Shown in pieces: positions 44,718 to 54,293 of a stretch of 64,000 bases of DNA (positions are counted from its first letter, which is position 1; each line of letters starts with the position of its first letter). The notes under the pieces are model-generated. The model was not told the DNA's origin. It was given only the letters and a program-made list of their open reading frames with translations, and ran no database searches. The stretch spans positions 2,734,501 through 2,798,500 of the forward strand of contig NZ_CP034348.1 in the NCBI RefSeq assembly GCF_009762325.1. Direction: 5' to 3'. The DNA comes from Roseovarius faecimaris. GTDB lineage: Bacteria; Pseudomonadota; Alphaproteobacteria; Rhodobacterales; Rhodobacteraceae. The translations under genes were made by a program, and so were the position numbers.

Positions 44718-45161
44718 TCAATCCAGCGCGAAGGTCAGCCCGAAAGTCACCAGCCCGTCCAGCGTCCCGCCATCCGCCGGGATCAGCTGCACGAAGGCAT
44801 TGCGATAACGCGTCTGCACGCCCACCAGCGGCACCGCGTCGCCGATGGAATGGTCGAACTGGTCGCCCTCTCCGGGATACCAGGCCAGCCCGCCAAACAC
44901 ACCCAGCTCAAACTCCGGCGCAATTTCAACGCCATAGCTCAGCGCGCCCAGCACCGAGATATCCTCATAGCTGTTGTAATACGCGCCCAGCGAATACCCC
45001 AGGGCGCTTTGCTGCCAGGTCAGGATCACACCGGGGTTGATCTCCTGAAAATCGCGGGTGGCATTGATATGATGACTGCCCAGAAGGATCGACACGCGAT
45101 CCGGGTCGGCCTCGGCGGCCAGGGGCAAGGCGGCCAGCGCCAGGGCCATTCTCAGTGTCAT
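44718..45161 (-). CDS. Predicted small outer-membrane beta-barrel protein
   Basis: The protein has 147 residues from the ATG at 45161 (MTLRMALALAALPLAAEA, a signal peptide). The mature chain alternates hydrophobic and polar residues. It contains an NPG-YNSYED-type pattern (INPGVILTWQQ...LGAYYNSYEDISVLGALSY) seen in small barrel families, and ends in an aromatic/Leu-rich strand (GLTFALD). PagP-like or phage-type barrel proteins share such patterns. I am not sure of a specific family. Confidence 0.6.
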   Translation of the reverse strand: MTLRMALALAALPLAAEADPDRVSILLGSHHINATRDFQEINPGVILTWQQSALGYSLGAYYNSYEDISVLGALSYGVEIAPEFELGVFGGLAWYPGEGDQFDHSIGDAVPLVGVQTRYRNAFVQLIPADGGTLDGLVTFGLTFALD

Positions 45162-45248
45162 TGCCGTGTCTCCTGCTCGGATGGCCCCTCTTTGACGGGG
45201 GCCCTTTCCTTTGCTCATAGGCGCTTAATCAGGCGATATTATGGCAGC

Positions 45249-46649
45249 TCACCCCGCCATTCCCGCCCCCCCTTTGCGAGACGGGCTGTCAGGCCCGGCG
45301 AGCGGCTCGGCCATCAGCCACACGCCCCCCTCGGGTCTGAGCGTCAGTATCTGCACCGGCTTCGGGTCTTTCCCGGGCACCGGTGTAAACCTGAACCGCG
45401 ACAGAAGCGTCGCCAGAATGATCACCGCTTCCTGCAGCGCAAAACTGGCCCCGATGCAGATGCGCGGCCCGTCACCGAACGGCAGATAGGCATAGCGCTC
45501 TACCGCCTTGCGATCGGCAAACCGTTCCGGGCGGAACATGTTCGGCGCCTCCCACAGCCGCTCCGACCGGTGCAGCGCATAGATCGGGATGATGACGGTA
45601 TCGCCGGGCAAAATCTCGCACCCGCAAAGCTCATCGCGCGCCTGCGCCGTGCGCGAGATCATCGCCGCCGGCGGATAAAGCCTCAGCGCCTCATCGGCGA
45701 TCATCCGGATATACGGCAGCTTCGCCACATCCTCCCCCGCCGCCGCGCGCCCGCCAAGCACCGCCTGCGCCTCGCTGCGCGCCTTGTCCTGCACCTCCTG
45801 GTCATAGGCGACAAGATAGAGCGACCACGCCAGGGTCAGCGCCGTCGTCTCATGCCCCGCCACGATAAAGGTCAGCAGGTTATCGCGCAGCTCGGCGGTG
45901 TTCATCTGCCGCTTGGTCTCCGGGTCCTCCCCGGCCAGCAGCAGATCCAGAAGGTCCGGCACATCGCGCCCGCCCCGCAGACGCCGCGCCTCGACCGCCT
46001 CATCGGCCACCCGCTTCATCTCGGCCACCGCCTTGCCGGAAAAGACCCGCCCCGGGCGCGGCACCCAGTCGGGCAGACCCAGCATGTCAAACAGCGATAT
46101 CCGCCCCGCGGCCTCGATGTAGTCGTCTATCGCACGGTGCACGGCCTCTGCATCCATCTGCCCGTCGCCGGAAAAGGTCACATCGCTGATCACGTCAAAG
46201 GTCGTGCGCACCATGTCCGCGGCCATATCGACCGCGCGGTCGCCTGCGGCGGCAATCCGCGTGCAGCTGCGCTCGGCCGCCTCGCCCATGATCGGGGCCA
46301 GGTTCATCACGTTGCGATGGGAAAAGACAGGCGCCGCCGCCCGCCTCTGCCAGCGCCAATGCGCCCCTTCGGCAATGAACAGACTGTCGCCGATCGCGGG
46401 CCTGAGCAGGTTCTTCGTGACCAGAGACTTTGGATAATTCTCAATATTTTCCAGCAGCATACGCCGGATCGCCCCCGGCTCCATCACCATATGCCAGCGC
46501 TTTCCGGTCCGCCCCGAAAGGATCGGGCGCCGTACCGCCTCATCGGGAATGATGTCGATCAGGTTCCGCCGCGAAGCCGCCAGCGAGGCAAAAAGCCCCA
46601 TCGGTTCGGTATGCAGCGGCACAAAGACGGGCGGCGTTTCGCGGGGCAT
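45249..46649 (-). CDS. Cytochrome P450
   Basis: The protein has about 466 residues from the ATG at 46649, which has AAAGG upstream. Longer starts exist at 46673 and 46703. The I-helix oxygen-binding motif is VAGHETTALTLAWSLY, the ExxR is EALRLYPPA with its following R, and the heme-ligand loop is FGDGPRICIGASFALQEA. It is a soluble bacterial-type monooxygenase. The substrate and redox partners are unknown, since no ferredoxin gene is adjacent. Confidence 0.93.
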   Translation of the reverse strand: MPRETPPVFVPLHTEPMGLFASLAASRRNLIDIIPDEAVRRPILSGRTGKRWHMVMEPGAIRRMLLENIENYPKSLVTKNLLRPAIGDSLFIAEGAHWRWQRRAAAPVFSHRNVMNLAPIMGEAAERSCTRIAAAGDRAVDMAADMVRTTFDVISDVTFSGDGQMDAEAVHRAIDDYIEAAGRISLFDMLGLPDWVPRPGRVFSGKAVAEMKRVADEAVEARRLRGGRDVPDLLDLLLAGEDPETKRQMNTAELRDNLLTFIVAGHETTALTLAWSLYLVAYDQEVQDKARSEAQAVLGGRAAAGEDVAKLPYIRMIADEALRLYPPAAMISRTAQARDELCGCEILPGDTVIIPIYALHRSERLWEAPNMFRPERFADRKAVERYAYLPFGDGPRICIGASFALQEAVIILATLLSRFRFTPVPGKDPKPVQILTLRPEGGVWLMAEPLAGPDSPSRKGGAGMAG

Positions 46650-46765
46650 GGGCGGGCCTTTCAGGTCTGCCATTGATATAGGAAGCCGCCCGGGCGCGGG
46701 CAAATCGTTGCGCTCGGCCTGCCTTTTCGCTATCCGGGCGGGCAGATCATGCCTTGGGGGCCCCT

Positions 46766-47407
46766 ATGACTCGACTGCTCGCGCTTTTTGCCACGCTCTG
46801 CCTGCTCGCGGCCTGCACCAACCCGAACGACCTCGATCAAGCGCCGGTCGATCTGGGCGATTTCCGGCTTGGCCATAACGTGGCCGTGGCCCCCAACATC
46901 ACCAAGGGCCCCGCCTCGCGCGAGGCCAGCGCCGAGGAATGGATCGCCGCCATGCAGGCCGCGATTGACGAACGCTTCGGGCGCTATGAGGGCGACAAGC
47001 TCTATCATTTCGGCATCAGCATCGAAGGCTATGTGCTGGCCGTGCCCGGCGTGCCGGTCGTGGCCTCTCCCAAATCGGCCCTTATCATCCGGGTCACGCT
47101 CTGGGACGACGCAGCGCAGGCCAAGCTGAATGAAGAACCTGAACAGGTCACGATCATCGAAAGCTTTTCCGCCGACACCTGGATCGGCTCCGGCCTGACC
47201 CAGTCCAAGGAAAAGCAGATGGAGAACCTCACGCGCAACGCCGCCAAGCTCATCGAAAACTGGATGGTCCGGCAACGCGCCAAGCAAGGCTGGTTCGGCC
47301 CCGAGCCCATGGCCTCGCCAGACCCTCAGACCGACAGCGAGGCGCCGGTCGATCCCGAAGCCACCGGCACAGAGACCGGACCGACGGACGAAACGGAAGA
47401 CAGCTGA
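46766..47407 (+). CDS. Lipoprotein of unknown function
   Basis: The protein has 213 residues from the ATG at 46766. A short lipoprotein signal peptide with lipobox LLAAC ends at Cys 17. The mature protein is unrecognised: a predicted alpha/beta fold (residues 20-180), then an acidic Pro/Thr/Asp-rich tail. It is divergent from the P450 gene and precedes the IS element by 146 bases. That gap shows no gene. Confidence 0.75.
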   Translation: MTRLLALFATLCLLAACTNPNDLDQAPVDLGDFRLGHNVAVAPNITKGPASREASAEEWIAAMQAAIDERFGRYEGDKLYHFGISIEGYVLAVPGVPVVASPKSALIIRVTLWDDAAQAKLNEEPEQVTIIESFSADTWIGSGLTQSKEKQMENLTRNAAKLIENWMVRQRAKQGWFGPEPMASPDPQTDSEAPVDPEATGTETGPTDETEDS

Positions 47408-47582
47408 AGCCAGCCAGGGCCGACGCCGCAGCACTCGTTTCTATTGTAGGGAATTGGCAGTGCAGGCAGTCTTGAGCTATCCAGTCTCGGAGCAATTTCC
47501 CTGAAAACAGGGAATTTACAGGGAAATTCTGCGAATATAGCCTGAAATTGGCGTGCCCCCTTCGGGTGGTCCGGTTTAATTG

Positions 47583-48398
47583 TTAGTGCATCGTGGGCCT
47601 CTGGTCCATTGGAACGATGCTTTTGGGCGCGGGTGGGCGGTAACCCAATGCGCTGTGGGGTCTGACCGTGCTGTAGTGGACGCGCCATTGCTCGATCAGG
47701 ATTTGAGCCTCGCGTAAGGTATAGAAGATTTCGCCGTTGAGTAGCTCGTCGCGGAAACGGGCGTTGAAGCTTTCGCAATATCCATTCTCCCAAGGCGACC
47801 CTGGTTCGATGTAGGCCGTTTTTGCTCCGACGGCGGCGATCCAGTCTCGCACCTTCTGAGCGATAAATTCTGGTCCGTTGTCGGATCTTATCCACTCCGG
47901 CGGGCCACGCAGGATGAACAGGTCGGTCAGTGCATCCAGCACATCGGTTGAGTTGAGTTTGCGATCGACGCGGATCATCAGCGCCTCCCTGGTGTATTCG
48001 TCGATGATGTTGAGCGTTCGATAGACGCGCCCATCAGCGGTTCGATCCTGCACGAAGTCATAGGACCAAACGTGGTTCGGTCGTTCGGGCCTGAGACGCA
48101 CGCATGATCCGTCGTTCAGCCAAAGCCGCCCTTTCTTCTTCTGTTTCTGTGGAACCTTCAGCCCTTCACGCCGCCATATCCGTTCAACCCGCTTATGATT
48201 CACACACCACCCAGCGTTGTTCAGCAAACCAGTGACCATGCGATACCCATAGCGCCCGTACTGGTCGGCCAGCTCAATGATGTCGTCGGTCAATCGCGCT
48301 TCATCAGCACGGCCTTGGGGGACCTTGCGCTGCGTCGATCGATGCTGCCCAAGTGCGCGGCAGGCGCGGCGTTCAGACACGCCAAGCTCCTGCCGCAC
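47583..48398 (-). CDS. IS3-family transposase OrfB (DDE catalytic domain)
   Basis: This is the catalytic half of the transposase (271 residues from a GTG at 48398). The DDE residues are Asp in VWSYDFVQDR, Asp in IRSDNGPEFIAQ and Glu in NGYCESFNARFRDELLNGE. The HTH-like start is RRACRALGQHRSTQRKVP. The frame continues upstream through KLLSPSRRRKCVDHV into the end of orfA. It is expected to be made as an OrfAB fusion by -1 frameshifting at GGGAAAC (plus strand 48437-48443), a canonical slippery heptamer. Confidence 0.9.
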   Translation of the reverse strand: MRQELGVSERRACRALGQHRSTQRKVPQGRADEARLTDDIIELADQYGRYGYRMVTGLLNNAGWCVNHKRVERIWRREGLKVPQKQKKKGRLWLNDGSCVRLRPERPNHVWSYDFVQDRTADGRVYRTLNIIDEYTREALMIRVDRKLNSTDVLDALTDLFILRGPPEWIRSDNGPEFIAQKVRDWIAAVGAKTAYIEPGSPWENGYCESFNARFRDELLNGEIFYTLREAQILIEQWRVHYSTVRPHSALGYRPPAPKSIVPMDQRPTMH

Positions 48399-48430
48399 AT
48401 GGTCGACGCATTTCCGGCGACGCGAAGGGC

Positions 48431-48709
48431 TCAGAAGTTTCCCTTTGCGGCTTCCGTCAGGATGAGCTTATCCAAGGTCAAATCGGACACCGCTCGACGC
48501 AGCCTTTGGTTCTCTTTCTCCAGCTCTTTCAGACGGGCAAGCTGAGACCGCTGCATCCCGCCATAGAGCTTTCGCCATCGATAGAACGTCTGTTGCGTCA
48601 CGCCGATTTGGCGCACTGCCTCGACAATCGTCGCGCCTTGCCCCTGCAGAACTTCAACCTGTCGAAGCTTCGAAACAATCTCTTCGGGCTTCTCTCGTTT
48701 TCCAGCCAT
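48431..48709 (-). CDS. IS3-family transposase OrfA (DNA-binding domain)
   Basis: The protein has 92 residues. The helix-turn-helix is AVRQIGVTQQTFYRWRKLYGGM, followed by the leucine zipper region LKELEKENQRLRRAVSDLTLDKLIL that lets OrfA and OrfAB dimerise. It ends five codons after the slippery site shared with orfB. OrfA recognises the terminal repeats. Confidence 0.9.
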   Translation of the reverse strand: MAGKREKPEEIVSKLRQVEVLQGQGATIVEAVRQIGVTQQTFYRWRKLYGGMQRSQLARLKELEKENQRLRRAVSDLTLDKLILTEAAKGNF

Positions 48710-48770
48710 CGCTGATCCTCCAATTTGCGGGATAATCTATCCCAGTTGGTGGACCACTTTCAGGGGGCTA

Positions 48771-50059
48771 CTCCAAGCTTCAACACCGCGACCAGCATGG
48801 GGCGCCTGACGCTGAACATGTTGCTGAGCTTCGCCCAGTTCGAGCGCGAAGTGACCTCTGAGCGCATTCGCGACAAGATCGCCGCATCCAAGCGCAAGGG
48901 CATGTGGATGGGTGGGAATGTTCCGCTGGGCTACCAGGCAAATGGACGGACGCTGAAGATCGATGAGGCCGAGGCACATACGGTTCGCACCCTCTACGAT
49001 CTCTATCAGAAACTGGGCTCTGTACGGGACCTGAAAAACCGCGCAGAAGCCATTGGCTTCAGGTCTCGCCGTCGCGAACGATCATGTGGGCGAGTGTCCG
49101 GGGGCATTCCGTTCGACCGCGGTCATCTCCATCATATTCTCAGCAATCCGATCTATGCCGGGCGAATCCGGCACAAGGGGCAGATCTATGATGGGCAGCA
49201 TCCAGCCATCATCGATCCACAGGCGTGGGACAAGGTTCAGGAGCTGCTGCAAAGCGGCGCCACAATCTCACGCGGCACCAGGAAAAAAGCAGTCACTTCG
49301 CCGCTGGCTGGCAAGCTCTTTGATGAAACCGGTGATCGCCTGACGCCCAGCCACAGCCGGAAGAATGGCAAGAGATTGCGCTACTACGTCTCCCGACGGG
49401 TAATTGCGGGTGGCAGCAAAGAACATCCGGATGCCTGGCGGCTGCCCGCTGAACAGGTCGAGAGGGTACTGACCGAGCTGGTCAGACGCCATCTCGGAAA
49501 GCCGGATGCGGCGGCATCAGTGACACTGGGTGTGCCAGCGGCGGAGATCAAGGCGGTCGCCGGGAAACTGTCGGAGTGCATCAGTTCGGCTGACGGCTTG
49601 GATTTGATCGAACAGGTCTATCTGCAGCCAGGCGCGATAAGCGTTCAGCTGGACACGAAAGTTCTTGCAAATTGGCTGGGCTGCCTGCCAGGGCAGATCA
49701 ACACATCGGCACTGACAATCGAAGCACCATTCCAGATGCGCAGGCGAGGTGTCGAGCTGAAACTGCATCTTGGCGATCCCGCGCCGGAGATCGACAAAAC
49801 GCTGGTGCAGAATATCGCGAAGGGACGTCGCTGGTTGGCGATGATTGTTGATGGCAAGTCGTTCTCAGAAATCGCAGACAATGAGAACGTATCAACACGC
49901 CGCATCCAGGACATCGCCAATCTCGCACTGATCGCACCTGACATTCTGGATGCCATCACACTTGGCGAACAGCCCGATGGTCTCTCCACCGATTACCTGA
50001 TCAAAACCCACTTTTCCGCTATCTGGTCAGAACAGCGCGCGCAGTTCGCCGCGCTCTGA
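48771..50059 (+). pseudogene. Serine recombinase lacking its catalytic domain
   Basis: The frame from 48771 encodes FNTATSMGRLTLNMLLSFAQFERE, the end of the catalytic domain of large serine recombinases, followed by the Recombinase domain (GNVPLGYQ...NPIYAGRIRHKG) and C-terminal helices. The first ~130 residues, with the nucleophilic Ser, are missing because the IS3 end lies directly before. An ATG at 48725 reads through the IS end but cannot restore activity. The flank on the other side of the IS shows no missing half, so this is a deletion, not a simple insertion. GC is visibly lower than in the surroundings. Confidence 0.85.
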
Positions 50060-50230
50060 AACTCCCTCTCCCAAACTCGTACCGCCGGAATCGCAAACAG
50101 AGACTTCGGCCCGAAATCGGCCCTGAAAGCACTCCGGATCGCGTCTCGCTACAAACCGCGGTACGCCAAGCGCCCGAAAACACGCGACAATGGCGGAACA
50201 AACCAGCAGTGTCTGAAATCTGGGAAGTGT

Positions 50231-50306
50231 TTGGCAGGGGCAGCAGGGTTCGAACCCGCGACCTACGGTTTTGGAGACCGTCGCTCTACCAGCTGAGCTA
50301 TACCCC
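50231..50306 (-). tRNA. tRNA-Trp (CCA)
   Basis: Read on the minus strand, the acceptor stem AGGGGTA pairs with TGCCCCT. The D arm, the anticodon stem ACGGT/ACCGT with the loop CTCCAAA (anticodon CCA), and the T arm GCGGGTTCGAACCCTGC are present. A genomic CCA is encoded at 50231-50233. It lies next to the recombinase remnant, a usual neighbourhood for mobile elements. In many alphaproteobacteria secE-nusG follows this tRNA, but here it does not. Confidence 0.95.
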
Positions 50307-50423
50307 TATGGCCGGGGCTGAGGTTTACTCAGGCTCGCGGCGCATTGCAAGAGCCAAGAACGGAACAAAACCAATTCGTGACACCTCACCGGGGACGGGG
50401 CGCCCGGTGGCGTCGCCGCACCG

Positions 50424-50476
50424 CGGAATTTTGTACAAAACACCCCCCTGTTTTGTACAAAACGTACAAAATTCCG
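50424..50476. repeat. Compound palindrome with TTTTGTACAAAA units
   Basis: CGGAATTTTGTAC (50424-50436) and its reverse complement (50464-50476) flank a 27-base loop. The region contains two full TTTTGTACAAAA palindromes (50429-50440 and 50451-50462). It lies 7 bases after the stop of the minus-strand binding-protein gene, suggesting termination. The AATTTTGTAC style is related to, but distinct from, the TTCGTACGAA elements. Confidence 0.7.
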
Positions 50477-50482
50477 GGCCCG

Positions 50483-52117
50483 TTACGCCTCCATCCAGAC
50501 ATGTTCCAGATGCAGCTCGCGATAGGTCTCGCGGCTGAGGTTCTTCACCTTGCTTGTGTGATGTATTGTCTGGTTGCGCCAATAGGGCTGTATGATGATC
50601 CCCGCCTCGCGCAGAATCGTCTGCAGCCGCGCCATGATCCGCCGCCGTGCCTCCACATCCGGCAGGCCCACCGCGTCGTCCAGCAGCGCGTCGAACTCCG
50701 GGTCGCTGAACCCGGTTTCGTTCCAGGCCTGCCCGGATTTATATGCCAAAGCAAGGACTTGCACGCCCAAAGGCCGCCCACCCCAGCTGGTCGTGCTGAA
50801 CGGGTACGAGGTCCAGGCGTTCCAGAACGTGTTGCCCGCGATGATCGTCCGGCGGATGTTGAACCCCGCTTCGCGCAGCTGCGCCCCGATGGCATCCGTC
50901 GTCACCGTACGCCAGTCCCCGTCGATGGACACAAGCTCGATCTCCACATCCGCAAGCCCCTCGGACCGCGCCATCTCCAGCGCCCTGGCCGGGTCCACCT
51001 CCGGCGGCGGCAGCTCCGCATATTCGGGATGAATGGGAGAAACATGATGATTTTCAGCAACTTGCCCATCGCCGTTGAGCCCCAGAACAAGCGTGATCTC
51101 ATTATCCACGGCCATTTGAATCGCCCTGCGGAACCTCACGTTGTCAAACGGCGGCTCGTCCACCCGCATCCGCGCCACGATGGTGTTGGCGGTCGAGCGC
51201 ACCTGCCGCTCCAGCCCCAGCGCGTCCATCACCTCGACAAAATCGGCGGGGGTTTCGTCATTGGCGTCAATCTCACCTGCGTCGAACGCGGCAACAATCG
51301 AAGTGGGATCGGCGCCATAGTCAATGAATTCAATGCCTTCCAGGGGCGCCTCTCCGCCCCACCAGCGTCCGTTCTCGCGCCGTTTCACCACCGCCTTGTG
51401 CCCGATCTCAAGCGACACAAGCTCAAACGGTCCTGTGCCGACAGGATCTTGCAGAAGGCTGGAGGTCTCGTCGAAACTGCGATGCACCATCAGCGCCGGA
51501 TAATCCACCATCCCCGCGATAAGCGTGATATCCGGACGCATCAGATGAAGCCGCACCGTGCGCTCATCCACCTGTTCGACCGCCCCCTCGGCGGCTTTGC
51601 CTGTGGCCGGATCGATCAGCGCCAGCATCCGCGAAGCCATTGAATTTCCTTCGGATTTTGCGTCACACCACCGTGTGATATTGTGCACGATATCGTCAGA
51701 GGTGAAGCTGTCGCCATTGGTCCAGGTGACCCCTTCGCGCGCGGTCAGCGTATAGGTGCGCGCATCGTCCGAGACATGCCAGGCCTCCAGCAGCAGCGGC
51801 GCCAGGGTCGCGTCCTGCTCCCAGCGCACAAGCCCCTCGCAAAAGGTCCGCGCGATATTGCCCTGCTCCGACCAGGAAAACTTGCGCGGGTCGGTGATGT
51901 CCATCACCCGCCCGCCCAGCCGCAGCACACCGCCCTTGCGGGGCGTCGCCGCCTGCGCCTTGCCCGGCAGCGCCAGACCCAGCGCGCCATAGGCCGCTGC
52001 CGCGCTTGCGCCAAACGTGCTTGCCAGCGCCAGGAACTCCCGCCGGGCCAGCACCCCGGCCCGCACCTGCCCTGCCAGATCCCTTACAATCGGCCTCAGG
52101 CCGGATGTCTTGGTCAT
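50483..52117 (-). CDS. ABC transporter substrate-binding protein, peptide (family 5) class
   Basis: The protein has 544 residues. The Tat-type leader LARREFLALASTFGASAAAAYGAL ends near GKAQA. The mature fold is the DppA/OppA class, with TYTLTAREGVTWTNGDSFTSDDIVH and DPVGTGPFELVS. No permease or ATPase gene adjoins it, which is unusual for this class. It may serve a transporter encoded elsewhere or be a remnant of one. Confidence 0.88.
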   Translation of the reverse strand: MTKTSGLRPIVRDLAGQVRAGVLARREFLALASTFGASAAAAYGALGLALPGKAQAATPRKGGVLRLGGRVMDITDPRKFSWSEQGNIARTFCEGLVRWEQDATLAPLLLEAWHVSDDARTYTLTAREGVTWTNGDSFTSDDIVHNITRWCDAKSEGNSMASRMLALIDPATGKAAEGAVEQVDERTVRLHLMRPDITLIAGMVDYPALMVHRSFDETSSLLQDPVGTGPFELVSLEIGHKAVVKRRENGRWWGGEAPLEGIEFIDYGADPTSIVAAFDAGEIDANDETPADFVEVMDALGLERQVRSTANTIVARMRVDEPPFDNVRFRRAIQMAVDNEITLVLGLNGDGQVAENHHVSPIHPEYAELPPPEVDPARALEMARSEGLADVEIELVSIDGDWRTVTTDAIGAQLREAGFNIRRTIIAGNTFWNAWTSYPFSTTSWGGRPLGVQVLALAYKSGQAWNETGFSDPEFDALLDDAVGLPDVEARRRIMARLQTILREAGIIIQPYWRNQTIHHTSKVKNLSRETYRELHLEHVWMEA

Positions 52118-52247
52118 ACGCGCGCTCTCCCCTTTGGCCGCAGCCTAGGCCGGTTTTGAAATCTTTGCCATCCGATTTGTGAAAACACGTGTGTTTGCAA
52201 GTGCTTCGCAAACCTGTAGACCGGTTAGAAACCAGAGAGGAGCATGT

Positions 52248-52919
52248 ATGCCCGACGGAGTATCGATAGTCATTCCCGCCCGGAACGAGGCGGAAACCGT
52301 GGGCAAGGTCATCGCTTCGGTCATCAACATACCCTGCGTGCACGAGGTGCTCGTGGTCGACAACGCGTCCTGGGATGCCACCGCCGAGGTGTCGGCCAAT
52401 GCCGGGGCAAAGGTGGTCGAAGAGCCCGAGCCGGGCCTTGGCCGTGCGCTCAAGACCGGCTTTGCCGCCGCCGCGCGGCCCTGGGTGATGAAAATCGACG
52501 CCGATCTTGCGAAGTTCGATCCAAACCTGGTCGAGCTTCTCGCCGAAGCGCGCGAACCCGATGTCGGCATGGTCAAAGGCCTCTGGCAGGACCCGAATGA
52601 CGACCTGCCGATGACGCGGCTCCTGATCCTGCCGGCGATCAAGCTGATCTGCCCAGGGCTCAGCCATGTGCGTGCGCCGAATTCCGGGATCTACCTTTTC
52701 AACCGCGACTGTATCCAGCTTGGCACCCTCGCGGATAACAACTCCGCCGACATCGACGTGATGCTGCGCGTCCACGGCGCGGGGCAGTCGATTGTCGAGG
52801 TGGAGATCGGCGAGATTCAGCACGATCCGCGCAACACCCAGCATTACAACGCGATGGCCGAAAACATTCTTGCGCTCTTTTTGCGCCACCATGCCACCGC
52901 CGGGTCCGCAGAACTCTAA
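52248..52919 (+). CDS. Family 2 glycosyltransferase (DPM1-like)
   Basis: The protein has 223 residues from the ATG at 52248, preceded by GAGAGGAG. The motif SIVIPARNEAETVGKVIASV and the DxD-like DADLAKFDP are typical. There is no C-terminal membrane tail, so the enzyme is probably soluble or peripheral. Glycosyl donor and acceptor are unknown. Confidence 0.85.
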   Translation: MPDGVSIVIPARNEAETVGKVIASVINIPCVHEVLVVDNASWDATAEVSANAGAKVVEEPEPGLGRALKTGFAAAARPWVMKIDADLAKFDPNLVELLAEAREPDVGMVKGLWQDPNDDLPMTRLLILPAIKLICPGLSHVRAPNSGIYLFNRDCIQLGTLADNNSADIDVMLRVHGAGQSIVEVEIGEIQHDPRNTQHYNAMAENILALFLRHHATAGSAEL

Positions 52920-53027
52920 CCGCTTTCATTGTTCCCCAAATACTCCAGGGGGTCTGGGGGACTGGTCCCCCAGGGCCTGCGTGGCCTGAACGCAATCCAA
53001 CCGGTGTGGCACAGCCACTCGATCAGG

Positions 53028-54056
53028 TCACACGCCCTTGAAGTTGGCGCTGCCTTCCAGCCGAAGAGCCTCTTCCAGAGCCTGCTTCTCGGCGCGTTCC
53101 TTGCGGATGCGGCCAAACTGCGCCACGGCGATCCCGCCCAGGATGATCAGCCCGCCCGGGATCAGCCCCGCGCCCGGGTTTTCATCCAGCAGCACCATCG
53201 CGATGGTGATCGCGGCCAGCGGAGAGAAGGAGGTCGCCAATGCCACATCGCCGGACCGGGCGTATTTCAGCCCGAGGTTCCAGGCGAACTGGCCAATGAC
53301 GATCACGATGATCGCATAGACCCAGATCCATTTCAGCACCACGGGCGCAAAGAGGTCCTGGAAATGGTCGGGCCCATAGAGATAGAGCGCGATGCTCATG
53401 TAGATCGCCGTCCCCAGAATGGTGCGGTAGATCGAGAAGATGCCAAGCGGCACTTCCTTCAGACCCACGCGCGTCACGATCGTGGAGGTGATGAAGGTGA
53501 GCGTGGCCACGAAGGCCGCAAGCTCGCCGACGCCCAGGCTGAACGTGGCCCCGTCGCCCTTCAGCCCGATGATCACCGCTGCACCGACAAGGGCGATGAC
53601 ACCGCCCAGAAAGGCCCAGCCGTCGAATTTTTCCTTCAGGATCAACGCCGCGGCCAGGATGAACAGGGGCGGATCAATGCGCCCGATCAGCACGACATTG
53701 GTCACCGTCGTGTGCTCCAGCGCAAAGAAGAAAAGCCCCGGCGTGACCGCCGAAGAGAGCACCGCCGACACCGTGAGAAGCATCCAGTCTTTCCGAGTGA
53801 GCTTGCGCAGATTGTCCCGGGTCCAGTCCTTGTGAAAGAAAAAGACCATCGGAATCAGAGAGATCAGCGAGCCCAATGCAAGCAGGTTGCAGAAGGTGAT
53901 GGCATTGCGGCCCATCACCTGATGCACCTCACCGATCTGGGTCAGCAGCGTCACGATGGAGTTCGAAGAGGCATAGATCATTACGGCGACCCAGGCCAGC
54001 ACCGCCCCGAAGAGCACATTCGACATCTGCTTGGGTGCGTCGCTCATGTTGGCCAT
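53028..54056 (-). CDS. DMT-superfamily (EamA) transporter
   Basis: The protein has 342 residues with about ten membrane segments in two EamA repeats. The first has the LEHTTVTNVVLIGRIDPPLFILAAALIL pattern and the second ALATSFSPLAAITIAMVLLDENPGAGLIPGGLIILG. Substrates of this family are metabolites and drugs. The specific one is unknown. The 237-base gap before the divergent methyltransferase gene shows nothing notable. Confidence 0.85.
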   Translation of the reverse strand: MANMSDAPKQMSNVLFGAVLAWVAVMIYASSNSIVTLLTQIGEVHQVMGRNAITFCNLLALGSLISLIPMVFFFHKDWTRDNLRKLTRKDWMLLTVSAVLSSAVTPGLFFFALEHTTVTNVVLIGRIDPPLFILAAALILKEKFDGWAFLGGVIALVGAAVIIGLKGDGATFSLGVGELAAFVATLTFITSTIVTRVGLKEVPLGIFSIYRTILGTAIYMSIALYLYGPDHFQDLFAPVVLKWIWVYAIIVIVIGQFAWNLGLKYARSGDVALATSFSPLAAITIAMVLLDENPGAGLIPGGLIILGGIAVAQFGRIRKERAEKQALEEALRLEGSANFKGV

Positions 54057-54293
54057 GGTGATCCTCTCTCGCGAGCGTTCTCTTGCTTACCGGCGCGGTG
54101 GCTCCTTCCTTCGGTAGTGGTGGCATGCCATCGCCGCAATATATTTCATCGGTTTTGCCGTGCCTGTGATCCGACGCGCACGCAAACTGACCGAAACGTC
54201 AAAACTGTTTCAGCATTCGGGAATTGAAAAATGGCTGGAAAAATCGCAGGTTCCAAACGCCGGTCGGTCAGGCCGGGCTTGCAAGGATACTCG

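Larger units (their letters stand above)
47554..48770 (-). mobile_element. IS3-family insertion sequence
   Basis: This element of about 1.2 kb carries overlapping orfA and orfB in the -1 frame. The imperfect terminal inverted repeats are TGCCCCCTTCGGGTGGTCC at 47554-47572 and, on the other strand, TAGCCCCCTGAAAGTGGTCC ending at 48770. The bases just outside (ggcg and ctcc) do not form a target duplication. One flank is therefore probably deleted or rearranged. Confidence 0.85.

Noticed and set aside
44703..46676. 657-residue plus-strand open frame
   Set aside because: It lies antisense to the beta-barrel gene and the P450. There are no domains and the composition is typical of shadow frames.
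47408..50306. Intact prophage or integrative element at tRNA-Trp
   Set aside because: Only one IS and one truncated recombinase are present. No structural, replication or conjugation genes and no repeated tRNA 3' end are seen.
54057..54293. Extra gene in the DMT/methyltransferase gap
   Set aside because: Only an N-terminal extension of the methyltransferase frame from 54231 is open, and it lacks a ribosome-binding site as good as that at 54294.
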